In this document: one piece after another, positions 40,988 through 50,073 of the stretch | Position numbering within the stretch: the stretch's first letter is position 1 | Layout: every line of letters begins with the position of its first letter | NCBI GenBank assembly: GCA_002069815.1 | Contig: MWCB01000008.1 | Location: forward strand, 1-54,767 | DNA length: 54,767 nucleotides | DNA from: Tenericutes bacterium ADurb.Bin239 | Lineage (GTDB): Bacteria; Bacillota_I; Bacilli_A; RFN20; CAG-826 | Direction of reading: 5' to 3' | Notes under the pieces: generated by a model | The model's database searches: none | Told to the model about the DNA's origin: nothing | The model's input: the letters and a program-made list of their open reading frames with translations, nothing else | Made by a program: the position numbers and the translations under genes

Positions 40988-42379
40988 CTAAAGGATGTCA
41001 ACTTTCCATCCTAAATAATTTTCAAGGGCTTCTTTCACGACATCTTTTTCAAGACCATAAGTATAAGTAACATGGTGATGATAATCGTTTTTAATGACAT
41101 AGGTTAAGATTGATTCTAAATCAGCAAATTCGACAATACCCCAAGAACCAAAGAAGGCTTTTTCAACTTTATCATCAGTGATTTTTGCTTCACCAACGTA
41201 AAATTCAAGTTTGCCGTTTTCGGCTTTAGCCGAAGCATAAGTTATTGGGCCGCCTTTTAAGACCCCAACATTAACACCATAAGAACAGCCCTCACCATAA
41301 GTTTTATCAAACATTTTATGCGATTCAACTTTGGTTTTACCACGCACCAGTGAGGTTGCCATTTGGCCACAGTGGTAGAAAATACATTTGTTCTTTTCTT
41401 TACCATAATTATTATTCCAGTCCATAACCGCCGCTGGCGTTTCAGTTGCCAAAGTGAGGATTTTCATCACCAAAGCATTGTAGACATCAACTTCACACGC
41501 AACTGGAATACCAATATTAGTTAAGTAGGATGTAATTAAACAAACGGAAATCTTTTTAGCAGCAGGGAATTCATTCCAGCAGCGAATGGCAACAGCATCT
41601 AGATGATAGCGTTTTACGTAATCTAATATTACAACGGTCGTTTTTGCAATGTAAATTAATCTTTCGGGTGGAACTTCACTCATATCAGTGTAGTCTTTAT
41701 AGTTTTTAATCATTTTTAAAACTTCAGGACTATCATCTTTAAGTTCATCCACTAGATAGAAAAGTTCCGCAAGATCAAATGCTTCAACCGTAATATTATT
41801 TTTTTCTAAAGTAACTTCATCATAACGCACAGTTTTAAAAGCGGTAACACGAGCGCCAAGCGCCCCGATAACCATCTTTTTCGCCCCTTGGTGAATTCGA
41901 CAAATTTTGGCAAATTTTCTAATTTGTTCAATAAAGTCTTCATCAAGCGGATGAATAACGTGTGGTTCAAAAATAGTGTATTTAATATTACATTGATTGA
42001 AATAATTACAAATCGAAATCTTACCGCAGAAGGCGTCTCTTCTTTCAGTAAAACTCATCTTACCAATTTCATCAGGATAAGCTTGGATTAAAATTGGTTT
42101 GCCCCAGTCGCGTAAAGCTTTAACCGCGCCACTTTCGTCCCCAAAATTTGGTAAACACATAATAACACCATCAATTTCATCACGGTGTTTTTTTAGCCAT
42201 TCAGCGTAAATCATGCCATCATGTTCATTAGAAATGGCGCCAAACTTAGTAGCTTTTTCATCTAAACAGACACTTTCATGACCAGCGCGACGCACGGCTT
42301 CTTCCATTTCTTTACGGGCCTTAGCGACTAGTGTTTCGGGGAAAAACCCACGATTAGCAAAGTACAATGCAAATTTCAT
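40988..42379 (-). CDS. L-fucose/L-arabinose isomerase-family sugar isomerase
   Basis: A 463-residue enzyme resembling the L-fucose isomerase-related family (FucI-like, COG2407 type). The N-terminal half alternates alpha/beta with GVIMCLPNFGDESGAVKALR (about 95-114) and KPILIQAYPDEIG. The C-terminal half includes AIRCWNEFP (about 268-276) and CEVDVYNALVMKI, which fit the acidic metal-ligand regions, and CIFYHCGQMA with a His/Cys segment. Such enzymes interconvert an aldose and a ketose. It sits between an FGGY kinase and a class II aldolase. Fucose, arabinose or another sugar, including sulfosugars, are all possible. GGAGG lies 9 bases before the ATG. Confidence 0.82.
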   Translation of the reverse strand: MKFALYFANRGFFPETLVAKARKEMEEAVRRAGHESVCLDEKATKFGAISNEHDGMIYAEWLKKHRDEIDGVIMCLPNFGDESGAVKALRDWGKPILIQAYPDEIGKMSFTERRDAFCGKISICNYFNQCNIKYTIFEPHVIHPLDEDFIEQIRKFAKICRIHQGAKKMVIGALGARVTAFKTVRYDEVTLEKNNITVEAFDLAELFYLVDELKDDSPEVLKMIKNYKDYTDMSEVPPERLIYIAKTTVVILDYVKRYHLDAVAIRCWNEFPAAKKISVCLITSYLTNIGIPVACEVDVYNALVMKILTLATETPAAVMDWNNNYGKEKNKCIFYHCGQMATSLVRGKTKVESHKMFDKTYGEGCSYGVNVGVLKGGPITYASAKAENGKLEFYVGEAKITDDKVEKAFFGSWGIVEFADLESILTYVIKNDYHHHVTYTYGLEKDVVKEALENYLGWKVDIL

Positions 42380-42385
42380 ATTTTT

Positions 42386-43867
42386 TTACCTCCATACTTC
42401 TTTTGTTAAATGATAAATTCGCTTATATTTTTTATATTGTTTTTTATATCTAAACACTAACTCTTTGTTAGGCTTATAACTTTGTCCTTTAGTTACGTAT
42501 TTTTCTAATAGTGTTTCATACGGTACTTTTTCTTCATAATGCTTCATAACAATAAAGCATCCATAAATTCCCCCTTCAGGCGTCAAAATCGTATTTACTT
42601 CTTTATTATAAATATTCGCTTTAATATTTAACCAACTTGGATTTTTACTCCCGCCACCGGTAACACTCATTTTCGAAATATTAATCCCTGATTTTTCAAG
42701 CATTTCAAGGTTAAACTTCATTTCATAAGTGGCACCCTCCATCAGCGCAAAATAAATTTCCGCTTTCGTTGTTTCACAAGTTAAGCCTAGCATGGCCCCC
42801 GTGTCTTCACCACAAAGATGAGGGGTCCCGCTTCCAGAGAAATGCGGAAGGACTAAAAGTGACGTTGGAATTTCAACTTCTTTTTCAGAATAATGTCTAA
42901 AATAACTTTCTTTTAGTCGTTTTTTCTCCAGAGGAGAAAGATGGTCGCGATGCCACTTTAATAGTGCGCCCCCTGTATTTAAGAAGGCGTAGGTAATATA
43001 TGTACCTTCATTAATGTAAGGAACAACACAATAATTATTTTTATAAAATGTTTCAGTATCGGTAATTTTAGCAAAAACAGCAGCAACACATTGCGCAGTA
43101 CCCGTCCCATCATTAGCGCTCCCCACTTCAAATAAACCTGACCCAATCGCCGCCATGTATTGATCGTGAGCCCCCGCCAGCACAATACAATCTTGACTGA
43201 GCCCTAATTTGCTAGCTACATCCGCTTTTACTTTTCCAACACAAGCATCCGCGGACATTAAATCAGGGAATAAAGATTGTTTGAGACCACATAATTCGAT
43301 TAACTTCTTCGACCAACATTTTTTATTAATATCAAGTAACATCGTACGGGAAGCCGTTGAATAATCACTAATTGTTTTTCCGGTTAGCAAATAGGCCACA
43401 AATCCCGTTACTAACAATAATTTATCAGCTTTTTCGTACATTTCTTTATGTTCTTGCTTAATCCACATTAATTTAGAGAAAGAGAACATTTTATTAGGAT
43501 ATAAACCTGAAATATCCGCGACTTTAAGCGGATCTATTTTTGTTAATAATTCATCTTTTTCCTTTTCCCCCAGGTTACTCGTAAAAAGAATGAAATCATT
43601 TAAAGGATTGCCTTTATTATCAAGGAGCACAAAAGCTTCGCCCAAAGTAGAGGTACAAATTGATTTTATCGCGGTATCACTTTTAGCGACTAATTTTTTA
43701 ATAATCGTGAAAATGATATCTTTTAGTTTTTCTGCATTTAAATAAAAGATACCATCTTGCGAATACGTTGGAGATTCAAATTTACAAGTACTTAAAATAA
43801 TGCCCTCATCATTTAAGAGCTGTCCTTTAATCATTGATGTTCCAATATCAAGGCCTATATAACTCAT
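42386..43867 (-). CDS. FGGY-family carbohydrate kinase
   Basis: A 493-residue sugar kinase with the xylulokinase/FGGY fold. The first domain opens YIGLDIGTSMIKGQL (ATP-binding); the second carries AGAHDQYMAAIGSGLFEVGSAN-type sequence (about 235-256), LLVLPHFSGSGTPHL (about 340-354) and MSVTGGGSKNPSWLNI (about 405-420, adenosine binding). I start it at 43867, where AGGGG is 9 bases upstream; a TTG three codons earlier is less likely. It is first in the operon, following two operator-like palindromes. It should phosphorylate the ketose made by the isomerase. Confidence 0.9.
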   Translation of the reverse strand: MSYIGLDIGTSMIKGQLLNDEGIILSTCKFESPTYSQDGIFYLNAEKLKDIIFTIIKKLVAKSDTAIKSICTSTLGEAFVLLDNKGNPLNDFILFTSNLGEKEKDELLTKIDPLKVADISGLYPNKMFSFSKLMWIKQEHKEMYEKADKLLLVTGFVAYLLTGKTISDYSTASRTMLLDINKKCWSKKLIELCGLKQSLFPDLMSADACVGKVKADVASKLGLSQDCIVLAGAHDQYMAAIGSGLFEVGSANDGTGTAQCVAAVFAKITDTETFYKNNYCVVPYINEGTYITYAFLNTGGALLKWHRDHLSPLEKKRLKESYFRHYSEKEVEIPTSLLVLPHFSGSGTPHLCGEDTGAMLGLTCETTKAEIYFALMEGATYEMKFNLEMLEKSGINISKMSVTGGGSKNPSWLNIKANIYNKEVNTILTPEGGIYGCFIVMKHYEEKVPYETLLEKYVTKGQSYKPNKELVFRYKKQYKKYKRIYHLTKEVWR

Positions 43868-43883
43868 GTTAATCAACCCCTTT

Positions 43884-43983
43884 TTTACATTTTAATATAA
43901 CTAAATTGCTAATTGAAGTATTACATGGAGAAATCCATTTATTAAGTCATTAATTACGAAATTTATTTACATTTTAATGTAAA
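43884..43983 (-). promoter_or_regulatory. Paired palindromic operator-like sites of the sugar operon
   Basis: A perfect inverted repeat, TTTACATT-TT-AATGTAAA (43966-43983), and a second near-copy, TTTACATTTTAATATAA (43884-43900), share 13 identical bases and start 82 bases apart. The proximal copy overlaps a TATATT-type -10 (minus strand) just before the kinase gene. Two sites at this spacing fit a repressor that loops DNA, but no regulator gene is adjacent. The rest of 43868-44129 shows nothing else recognisable. Confidence 0.6.
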
Positions 43984-44129
43984 ACTCCAAGGAGAATTTG
44001 CCTATTACTCGATAACAATCTTCAAGACATGAGCCATGTCAATTATTACCGCATCATCTTACTTTCGCGTCAATCATAACACAGATATTTTCATCTTTTG
44101 TTAAGTCATAATTATGTTTTTTAATTAAA

Positions 44130-45038
44130 TCATTTCTTTTTTGCTCGTGGATGAGCGGTGTAATATTCTTTTACAACTTTTTCTTCACTAACATGCGTGT
44201 AAATTTGCGTAGTATTTATTGATTCATGGCCCAATAATTCTTGAATAACCCGCAAGTTTGCCCCTTTTTCTAATAAATGCGTAGCAAATGAGTGCCGTAA
44301 TAAATGGGGATGTAAATTAACATATTCCCCTGTTTTCTTTTCAATTGAAAGCAAGATATACCGTAACCCCTGAATAGTAAGTTTGTTGCCTTGTGCATTT
44401 AAAAAGAGAACATTTGTCGGTTGACTACTTTTTCTTTTTGCTAAAAGTTCTTTGCGGGTTCCATTTAAATAATTACGTAATAACTTTTGAACACGGTCTG
44501 TAAAAGGAACCATCCGTTCTTTCTTCCCTTTCCCAAGTACCATTAAAAACCGTTCATTTAAATTAAAGGACTGCAATGTTAAATTAATGACCTCGCTGGC
44601 CCGCAACCCCGTTGCAAACATTAGTTCTAATATTAATTGATCGCGCTCACGCAAGAAATCAGTGCGTGTTTCATTAGCGGCTAATATAAGTTTAATTTCT
44701 TCTTCGTAAAGGACCCGCGGTAACGGGTTAACGACTTTGGGGGATGAAACAGTTAAAAACGGATTATCTTTCACATATCTTTTATCTTGTAAAAATTCAT
44801 AATAATGCCGTAAGCTCGCTAATCTTCTTTTTAAAGTTCGTCGCGAAACATTCTTATCAATTTGGTCTCTTAAAAATAAACGAATCACCGGTTTATCAAC
44901 TTCGTCATCACGCAAATGCTGATGCGCTAAAAACAAATAAAAAGTCTCAATGTCACTAACGTAAGCGGTAACGGTGTTATGAGAAAACCGTCTAGTGTAC
45001 CGTAAATAATCTTGAAACTCTTGTAATGGTCTATTCAT
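44130..45038 (-). CDS. xerC: Tyrosine recombinase XerC/XerD
   Basis: A 302-residue site-specific recombinase that resolves chromosome dimers. An N-terminal SAM-like domain (about 1-85) precedes the catalytic domain. All catalytic residues are present: Arg146 (GLRASE), Lys170 (LGKGKKER), His245 and Arg248 (HPHLLRHS), His271 (LGHESI) and nucleophile Tyr280 (TQIYTHV). It starts inside trmFO with an 8-base overlap, the usual Firmicutes order topA-trmFO-xerC, which argues for a housekeeping role rather than a mobile-element integrase. It is the only gene here that ends in TGA. Confidence 0.93.
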   Translation of the reverse strand: MNRPLQEFQDYLRYTRRFSHNTVTAYVSDIETFYLFLAHQHLRDDEVDKPVIRLFLRDQIDKNVSRRTLKRRLASLRHYYEFLQDKRYVKDNPFLTVSSPKVVNPLPRVLYEEEIKLILAANETRTDFLRERDQLILELMFATGLRASEVINLTLQSFNLNERFLMVLGKGKKERMVPFTDRVQKLLRNYLNGTRKELLAKRKSSQPTNVLFLNAQGNKLTIQGLRYILLSIEKKTGEYVNLHPHLLRHSFATHLLEKGANLRVIQELLGHESINTTQIYTHVSEEKVVKEYYTAHPRAKKK

Positions 45039-46323
45039 TTAACGCGTCAATGTACTCCTTGTATTTTTTAGTTATTTTTAGTGATTTCTCGGCAATTTCC
45101 ATGCGGTTTTGTTTAGTGGCACCTTTTATAATACCAAAATTTGCGTTCATTGGGGCAAAATTTTCGGGGTTAGCAGTATGGATATAATACATCAAACTAC
45201 CAAGCATTGTTTCGTTTGGATAACTAAGTTCTATCCCTTTTATTTTAGCGTAAATATTTAAGGCCACATAGAGTCCACTTGCGGCACTCTCCACATAACC
45301 CTCCACTCCACTTAGCTGACCCGCAATATAAATGTTAGGATTTCCTTTTAATGATTTATCGATTGCAAGAACATGCGGAGCGTTAACAAAAGTATTACGG
45401 TGCATTAATCCATAACGGACAAATTCCGCCTTTTCTAACCCAGGAATCATTCTAAATACTCGCCTTTGTTCGGCGTAAGTTAAGTTAGTTTGGAACCCCA
45501 CTAAATTGTATAAGGTACCAATCACATTATCTTGTCTTAGTTGAAGGACAGCATAGGGTTTGTGGTCAGCATCTTTTCCTAAACCGCGCGGTTTAAGGGG
45601 ACCAAAACGTAAAGTTTTAGGACCTCTTTTCGCTAGCACTTCAATTGGCACACAAGCATCAAAATATTTCATATCTATTTCATGCAGTGACGCAATTTTA
45701 GCGTTTATTAATTCATCATAAAATCGATAATATTCTTCTTTTGTGAATGGGCAATTAATATAAGCATCATCGCCTTGATCATAACGTGATTTATAATAAG
45801 CAATGTCCATATTGATTGAATCTTTTTCAATGATTGGTGCACTTGCATCAAAGAAATGTAAAAACTTCGTGTCAATTAATTTACCAAGCGCTTCTTCTAA
45901 CTTTTTACTTGTCAATGGACCCGAGGCCATAATAACAGGCACATGCGTTGTTAATTCTGTTACTTCTTCGTACACTACTTCAATGTTTTGATGATTCGTA
46001 ATTATTCGTGTTACTTCTTCGCTATAAAGCTCCCGATCAACACAAAGGGCATTGCCGCCAGGAACACTTACTTTTTTCGCTACCTGCATCATGAGTGAGT
46101 TATAAATTTCCATTTCTTTTTTTAGTAACCCGCAAGCATTGGTAAGTTCCTTGCTTTTCAAAGAATTAGAACACACTAATTCACCAAGTTTATCACTATG
46201 ATGCGCCGGAGTATTAACTTTTGGTCGCATCTCATAAAGTTTGACTTTAATTCCTTTTTCGGCCAAGAAAAAAGCTGCTTCCGTTCCTGCTAATCCACCA
46301 CCTATGATAATCACTTGTTCCAT
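45031..46323 (-). CDS. trmFO: Folate-dependent tRNA (m5U54) methyltransferase
   Basis: A 430-residue FAD- and methylenetetrahydrofolate-dependent enzyme that makes ribothymidine at tRNA position 54. The N-terminus VIIIGGGLAGTEAAFFLAE is the FAD-binding motif. SDKLGELVCSNSLKS, MRPKVNTPAHHS, PLKPRGLG and the C-terminal NANFGIIKG are family blocks. I start it at 46323 because TGC TATAAT ends 6 bases upstream; a longer reading would begin before that promoter and lacks a ribosome binding site. Length agrees with known TrmFO proteins. Confidence 0.95.
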   Translation of the reverse strand: MEQVIIIGGGLAGTEAAFFLAEKGIKVKLYEMRPKVNTPAHHSDKLGELVCSNSLKSKELTNACGLLKKEMEIYNSLMMQVAKKVSVPGGNALCVDRELYSEEVTRIITNHQNIEVVYEEVTELTTHVPVIMASGPLTSKKLEEALGKLIDTKFLHFFDASAPIIEKDSINMDIAYYKSRYDQGDDAYINCPFTKEEYYRFYDELINAKIASLHEIDMKYFDACVPIEVLAKRGPKTLRFGPLKPRGLGKDADHKPYAVLQLRQDNVIGTLYNLVGFQTNLTYAEQRRVFRMIPGLEKAEFVRYGLMHRNTFVNAPHVLAIDKSLKGNPNIYIAGQLSGVEGYVESAASGLYVALNIYAKIKGIELSYPNETMLGSLMYYIHTANPENFAPMNANFGIIKGATKQNRMEIAEKSLKITKKYKEYIDALNE

Positions 46324-46329
46324 AGAGAA

Positions 46330-46338
46330 ATTATAGCA
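46330..46338 (-). promoter_or_regulatory. Extended -10 promoter (TGC TATAAT) of trmFO, leaderless
   Basis: On the minus strand TGC TATAAT is followed by 6 bases and the ATG at 46323. This is the same arrangement as at 2706-2721. Confidence 0.65.
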
Positions 46339-46368
46339 AAAAAACGACATTTTCCTTACAAAAATATG

Positions 46369-48321
46369 TTATTTTTTATATTTACTACGTCTAATTGATG
46401 CTGAATAATCACAGTCTTGATAGTTTGAGCAACGGATGTATTTTCGATTACGCGAGTCATAACGATAAGTTAGTGGCGCATTACATTTTGGACAATTTTT
46501 ACCCGTATACTCAACGATGAATTCAGTATATTTACATTTAGGAAAATTACTACATCCAATAAAGCGACCATATGGACCATCACGATACACTAATTCGCTT
46601 CCACATTTTTCACAATTGCGACCAACTTTTTCTGGTGGTAACTTCTTCATGCCCTTCCGTGCATTATCAATTTTCACCGAGAAATCACTATAAAAATCAC
46701 TAAGGAATTCAACTTTATCACCTTCCCCGTTAGCGATCTTATCTAATTCATTTTCCATTGTCGCGGTGTAATCGCTACTTACGACAAGGGGGAAGAATTC
46801 ATTAAGGGCATCAACTTGACGGAAGCCAAGTTCAGTTGGTTTTAATGATCCTTTAAGACTTGACACATATTTTCGTTTTTGGAGAATATCAATCGTTGGA
46901 GCATACGTTGATGGTCGCCCAATCCCTAATTCTTCCATCGTTTTAATAAGACGACCTTCCGTATAACGAGCTGGTGGTTCCGTAAATTTTTGTTCACTCA
47001 CAACATCTAGGATTGGTAATTCACTACCGATATGCATCTTTGGTAATTTTTCCTCTTTACTTTCTTCGTTTGTTCCATACACTTTTCGAAAACCCGGAAA
47101 AAGAAGAACAGTTGAGGTTGCATTAAAAATAGTACCGCTTGAATTAAAGGTATAGCGCGTAACTTCTTCCTTGCTCCCTACCATTAAACTCGCGAGCGCG
47201 CGTGCGTATATGAGAGAGTACAAGTTGTATTCTTCACGAGTTAATGAATTTTTAATTGAATCAGGAGTGAATTTTAAGTTCGTGGGTCGAATAGCTTCGT
47301 GAGCATCTTGGACGTTTTGACTAGCTTTACCGCGCGCTTGACTACGACCTAAATATTCACTGCCATACTCCTTAACAATAAGTTGTGATGCATTAGCGAC
47401 AAAACTTGGAGCAAGACGCGTTGAGTCGGTACGAATATACGTAACTATACCAGTTTCAATACCGTTAATCGTCACTCCTTCATATAATTTTTGAATAATA
47501 CGTGAGGTACGTGAGGCGCTATATTTATATTTACTACTCGCTTCTTGTTGTAAGGTGGAAGTGGTAAAGGGTGGTTTGGGACTAATATGTCTAATTTCTG
47601 TCTTTGCTTCCGTTACCACAATTTGCGGGGCAAGTTTACTAATAATGTCATTTTTCATTGCTTCGTTAGTAATAGTCTTATCACCAGCGTAACTCTTGTT
47701 AAAATTAACACTAAAAAGAGTGTCATCATATTTGGTATCAATTTTAAGAGTCCAATATTCTTCCGGCACAAACGCTTCAATCTCTTGTTCTTTATCAGTA
47801 ATAAGTTTTAAAACTGCACTTTGGACTCGGCCAGCACTAGGAACATTAATTTTTTGGTTTAAAAGTTTGGAAAGTTCAAAACCGACAATTCGATCAAGCA
47901 TGCGCCTAGCTTCTTGACTATTGAAAAGGTCTTCATTTAGTTTGCGCGGGGCGGCTAGTGCATTAGTAATACCGTCACGCGTTATTTCATGGAACTCCAG
48001 ACGTTTGGTCTTGTCTAAATCTAATTCCAGTAATTTAGCGATGTGATAGGCAATGGCTTCCCCTTCGCGGTCAGGGTCAGTGGCAAGATAGACCTCGCTA
48101 CTTTGATCTTTCGCTTTTTTTAGCGTATCAGCGACATTTTTTCGCCCTTTATCTAAAATATAATCGCCTTCAAAAGTTTTAAGATTGATCCCTAAATTCT
48201 TTGAGCCGCGTGTTGAAAGATCGACGATGTGGCCATAACTTGCGAGTACTTTGTACTCGTCACTTAGATAGCGTTCTATCGTCTTAATTTTACTGGGAGA
48301 TTCAACAATTACTAGTTTCAC
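46369..48321 (-). CDS. topA: DNA topoisomerase I
   Basis: A 650-residue type IA topoisomerase that relaxes negative supercoils. The N-terminal TOPRIM domain begins KLVIVESPSKIKTIERYL, with DPDREGEAIAYH near residue 80. The active-site tyrosine is Tyr295 in IVTYIRTDSTR. The C-terminus has two four-Cys zinc ribbons (CEKCGSELVYRDGPYG... and CPKCNAPLTYR...), then a basic tail. The start codon is GTG: AGGAG lies 6 bases upstream, and no ATG fits. It follows dprA and precedes trmFO, as in Bacillus. Confidence 0.97.
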   Translation of the reverse strand: MKLVIVESPSKIKTIERYLSDEYKVLASYGHIVDLSTRGSKNLGINLKTFEGDYILDKGRKNVADTLKKAKDQSSEVYLATDPDREGEAIAYHIAKLLELDLDKTKRLEFHEITRDGITNALAAPRKLNEDLFNSQEARRMLDRIVGFELSKLLNQKINVPSAGRVQSAVLKLITDKEQEIEAFVPEEYWTLKIDTKYDDTLFSVNFNKSYAGDKTITNEAMKNDIISKLAPQIVVTEAKTEIRHISPKPPFTTSTLQQEASSKYKYSASRTSRIIQKLYEGVTINGIETGIVTYIRTDSTRLAPSFVANASQLIVKEYGSEYLGRSQARGKASQNVQDAHEAIRPTNLKFTPDSIKNSLTREEYNLYSLIYARALASLMVGSKEEVTRYTFNSSGTIFNATSTVLLFPGFRKVYGTNEESKEEKLPKMHIGSELPILDVVSEQKFTEPPARYTEGRLIKTMEELGIGRPSTYAPTIDILQKRKYVSSLKGSLKPTELGFRQVDALNEFFPLVVSSDYTATMENELDKIANGEGDKVEFLSDFYSDFSVKIDNARKGMKKLPPEKVGRNCEKCGSELVYRDGPYGRFIGCSNFPKCKYTEFIVEYTGKNCPKCNAPLTYRYDSRNRKYIRCSNYQDCDYSASIRRSKYKK

Positions 48322-48429
48322 AATGGCTCCTACGGTATATGAATATAGAGGGTTTTTCGCGACTTGTCAACCGTAAAACCTTGCTTATTTTCCCTTTATT
48401 TATAATAAATAAAACATTTTTTCATTTTG

Positions 48430-49215
48430 TTAATGCGGCCAGAGTTTTATGATGTCATCAGCGCTCTCCACAAGATAAGCACCATCTTTAATTAGACGAT
48501 TGCAACCACTATTCTTCCCAGCACGTTCAGGAACACAAAAAACATCACTCCCTTTTTCAAGCGCATAACCAACCGTAATTATGGTTCCGGAGCGATACTT
48601 CGCTTCGACGATTAAAACCGCTTTAGTGAGCGCTGCTACTAGTCTATTACGAAATTTAAAGTAATCAGGTTCTGGTCTAGTGTTATTTGGATATTCACTT
48701 ATTAGTAATCCGTGTTTAGCAATCTCCTCATATAGCTTTTTATTAGTTTTTGGATAAGGATAATCAATACCGCTGCCTAATATGGCGATTGTCTTCCCTT
48801 GGGCCTTAAGCGTCGCCTCATGAGCAAATCCATCTATACCGCGTGCTAATCCGCTGACAATGGTGAATTTTTCTTTAACGAGACCTTCAACAATCTCATA
48901 AGTCATGTTTTTACCATATTCACTATAGTCACGGGCTCCAATTACCGCAATTGCTTTATCTAAATTTGAAAGTAAATCACTATTACCTTTTAAATATAAA
49001 ACAATCGGGGGATTATTAATTGTTTTAAAAAGAGCGGGATAGTTGTCATCTATAATCGTAATTGTGTCAACTTTGTCCCACTCTTCCTTATATTTAATAA
49101 ATAAAGAATCATCAACTCTTTCTTTAGTGCGTAATGCATCTATAATTGCGTGATAATTACCATCATACTTGGCAGCAAAGTAAAGTAAAACATCGCGGGC
49201 TTTTCTGCTCATCAT
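48430..49215 (-). CDS. dprA: DNA-processing protein DprA/Smf
   Basis: A 261-residue protein that loads RecA on incoming single-stranded DNA. The Rossmann-type domain has IAVIGARDYSEYG, VSGLARGIDGFAHE and ILGSGIDYPYP, followed by the SEYP segment. It is shorter than the largest DprA proteins, and a separate C-terminal winged helix is not evident. Two ATG codons are adjacent at the start. GAGGA lies 4-7 bases before them, but a TATAAT box also ends 9 bases before, so leader status is unclear. Competence cannot be inferred from this gene alone. Confidence 0.93.
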   Translation of the reverse strand: MMSRKARDVLLYFAAKYDGNYHAIIDALRTKERVDDSLFIKYKEEWDKVDTITIIDDNYPALFKTINNPPIVLYLKGNSDLLSNLDKAIAVIGARDYSEYGKNMTYEIVEGLVKEKFTIVSGLARGIDGFAHEATLKAQGKTIAILGSGIDYPYPKTNKKLYEEIAKHGLLISEYPNNTRPEPDYFKFRNRLVAALTKAVLIVEAKYRSGTIITVGYALEKGSDVFCVPERAGKNSGCNRLIKDGAYLVESADDIIKLWPH

Positions 49216-49262
49216 TAATTCCTCATTATATAAATAAGGAAGAAATTAAAGTTTTATCACTT

Positions 49263-49889
49263 TTAAAATAGTTTAATTTGTTTATTTAAAGCGTCTTGGA
49301 CTGGTTTATAAGAATAACGATGGACATCTTTAACTGGACCATATATTTCTAAAGCGCGTAAGTGTTTACGGGTTGGATAACCTTTGTTATTTTCAAAATC
49401 ATATTGGGGATAGAGTTTCGCTAACTTATCCATATAAGCGTCACGCGCTACTTTCGCTAAGATGCTCGCCGCGGCGACACTTAAAGAGGTTGCATCCCCT
49501 TGAATAATCGCTTCGTGGCCTACTTCTAAGTTACTAAGGGGCATGGCATCAGTCAAAACAAAGTGAAATTCGTGTTTTAAACCACTGATTGCTTTTTGCA
49601 TCGCAAGAATTGTCGCTTGATAAATATTAACTTGATCGATAGTGGGAGCATCAACTGATACTATTTTATAATCAAGGGCATTTTCTTTAATAACATCACT
49701 TAGTGCAAGTAATTCAGCTGGCGTTAATTGTTTAGAGTCAATAATTCGTTCATCGTTAAAAAAGGGAGGCAATATTACCGCCGCAGCAAAAACAGGACCC
49801 GCTAAAGGGCCTCTCCCCGCTTCATCCACACCTACTAAATAAAGGTGGCCATGCTTTCTTACATCATTATCAAACTCAAAATATGTCAT
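49263..49889 (-). CDS. rnhB: Ribonuclease HII
   Basis: A 208-residue endonuclease that removes ribonucleotides from DNA-RNA hybrids. The catalytic signature GVDEAGRGPLAGPV (Asp22, Glu23) is at the N-terminus. VLTDAMPL supplies a further acidic residue, and ASILAKVARDAYMD is conserved near the middle. GGAG lies 7 bases before the ATG. It precedes dprA by about 47 bases in the conserved rplS-to-xerC block. The region 49890-50073 in front of it is AT-rich and shows nothing recognisable. Confidence 0.96.
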   Translation of the reverse strand: MTYFEFDNDVRKHGHLYLVGVDEAGRGPLAGPVFAAAVILPPFFNDERIIDSKQLTPAELLALSDVIKENALDYKIVSVDAPTIDQVNIYQATILAMQKAISGLKHEFHFVLTDAMPLSNLEVGHEAIIQGDATSLSVAAASILAKVARDAYMDKLAKLYPQYDFENNKGYPTRKHLRALEIYGPVKDVHRYSYKPVQDALNKQIKLF

Positions 49890-50073
49890 ATTATCACTCC
49901 AAACTTACGCTAGTAATTGCTATTACTAATATTATTATATTATAGAATCTAACTATTTCTATTTTTAATAATTCAAATATTTGTCATTTTATTCCTAAAA
50001 CTAACTTGCAAACATTGAGATGTCATTTTTAAACATATAAAATGAAAATATAGATTAGTGAAAGGAGAATATT

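Noticed and set aside
44130..44132. Possible use of TGA as tryptophan (Mycoplasma code)
   Set aside because: Long genes contain no in-frame TGA, tryptophan is TGG throughout, and xerC ends in TGA at normal family length. The standard bacterial code fits.
44130..45038. XerC-like recombinase as a mobile-element integrase
   Set aside because: It overlaps trmFO in the conserved topA-trmFO-xerC order, and no attachment sites, phage genes or cargo are nearby.
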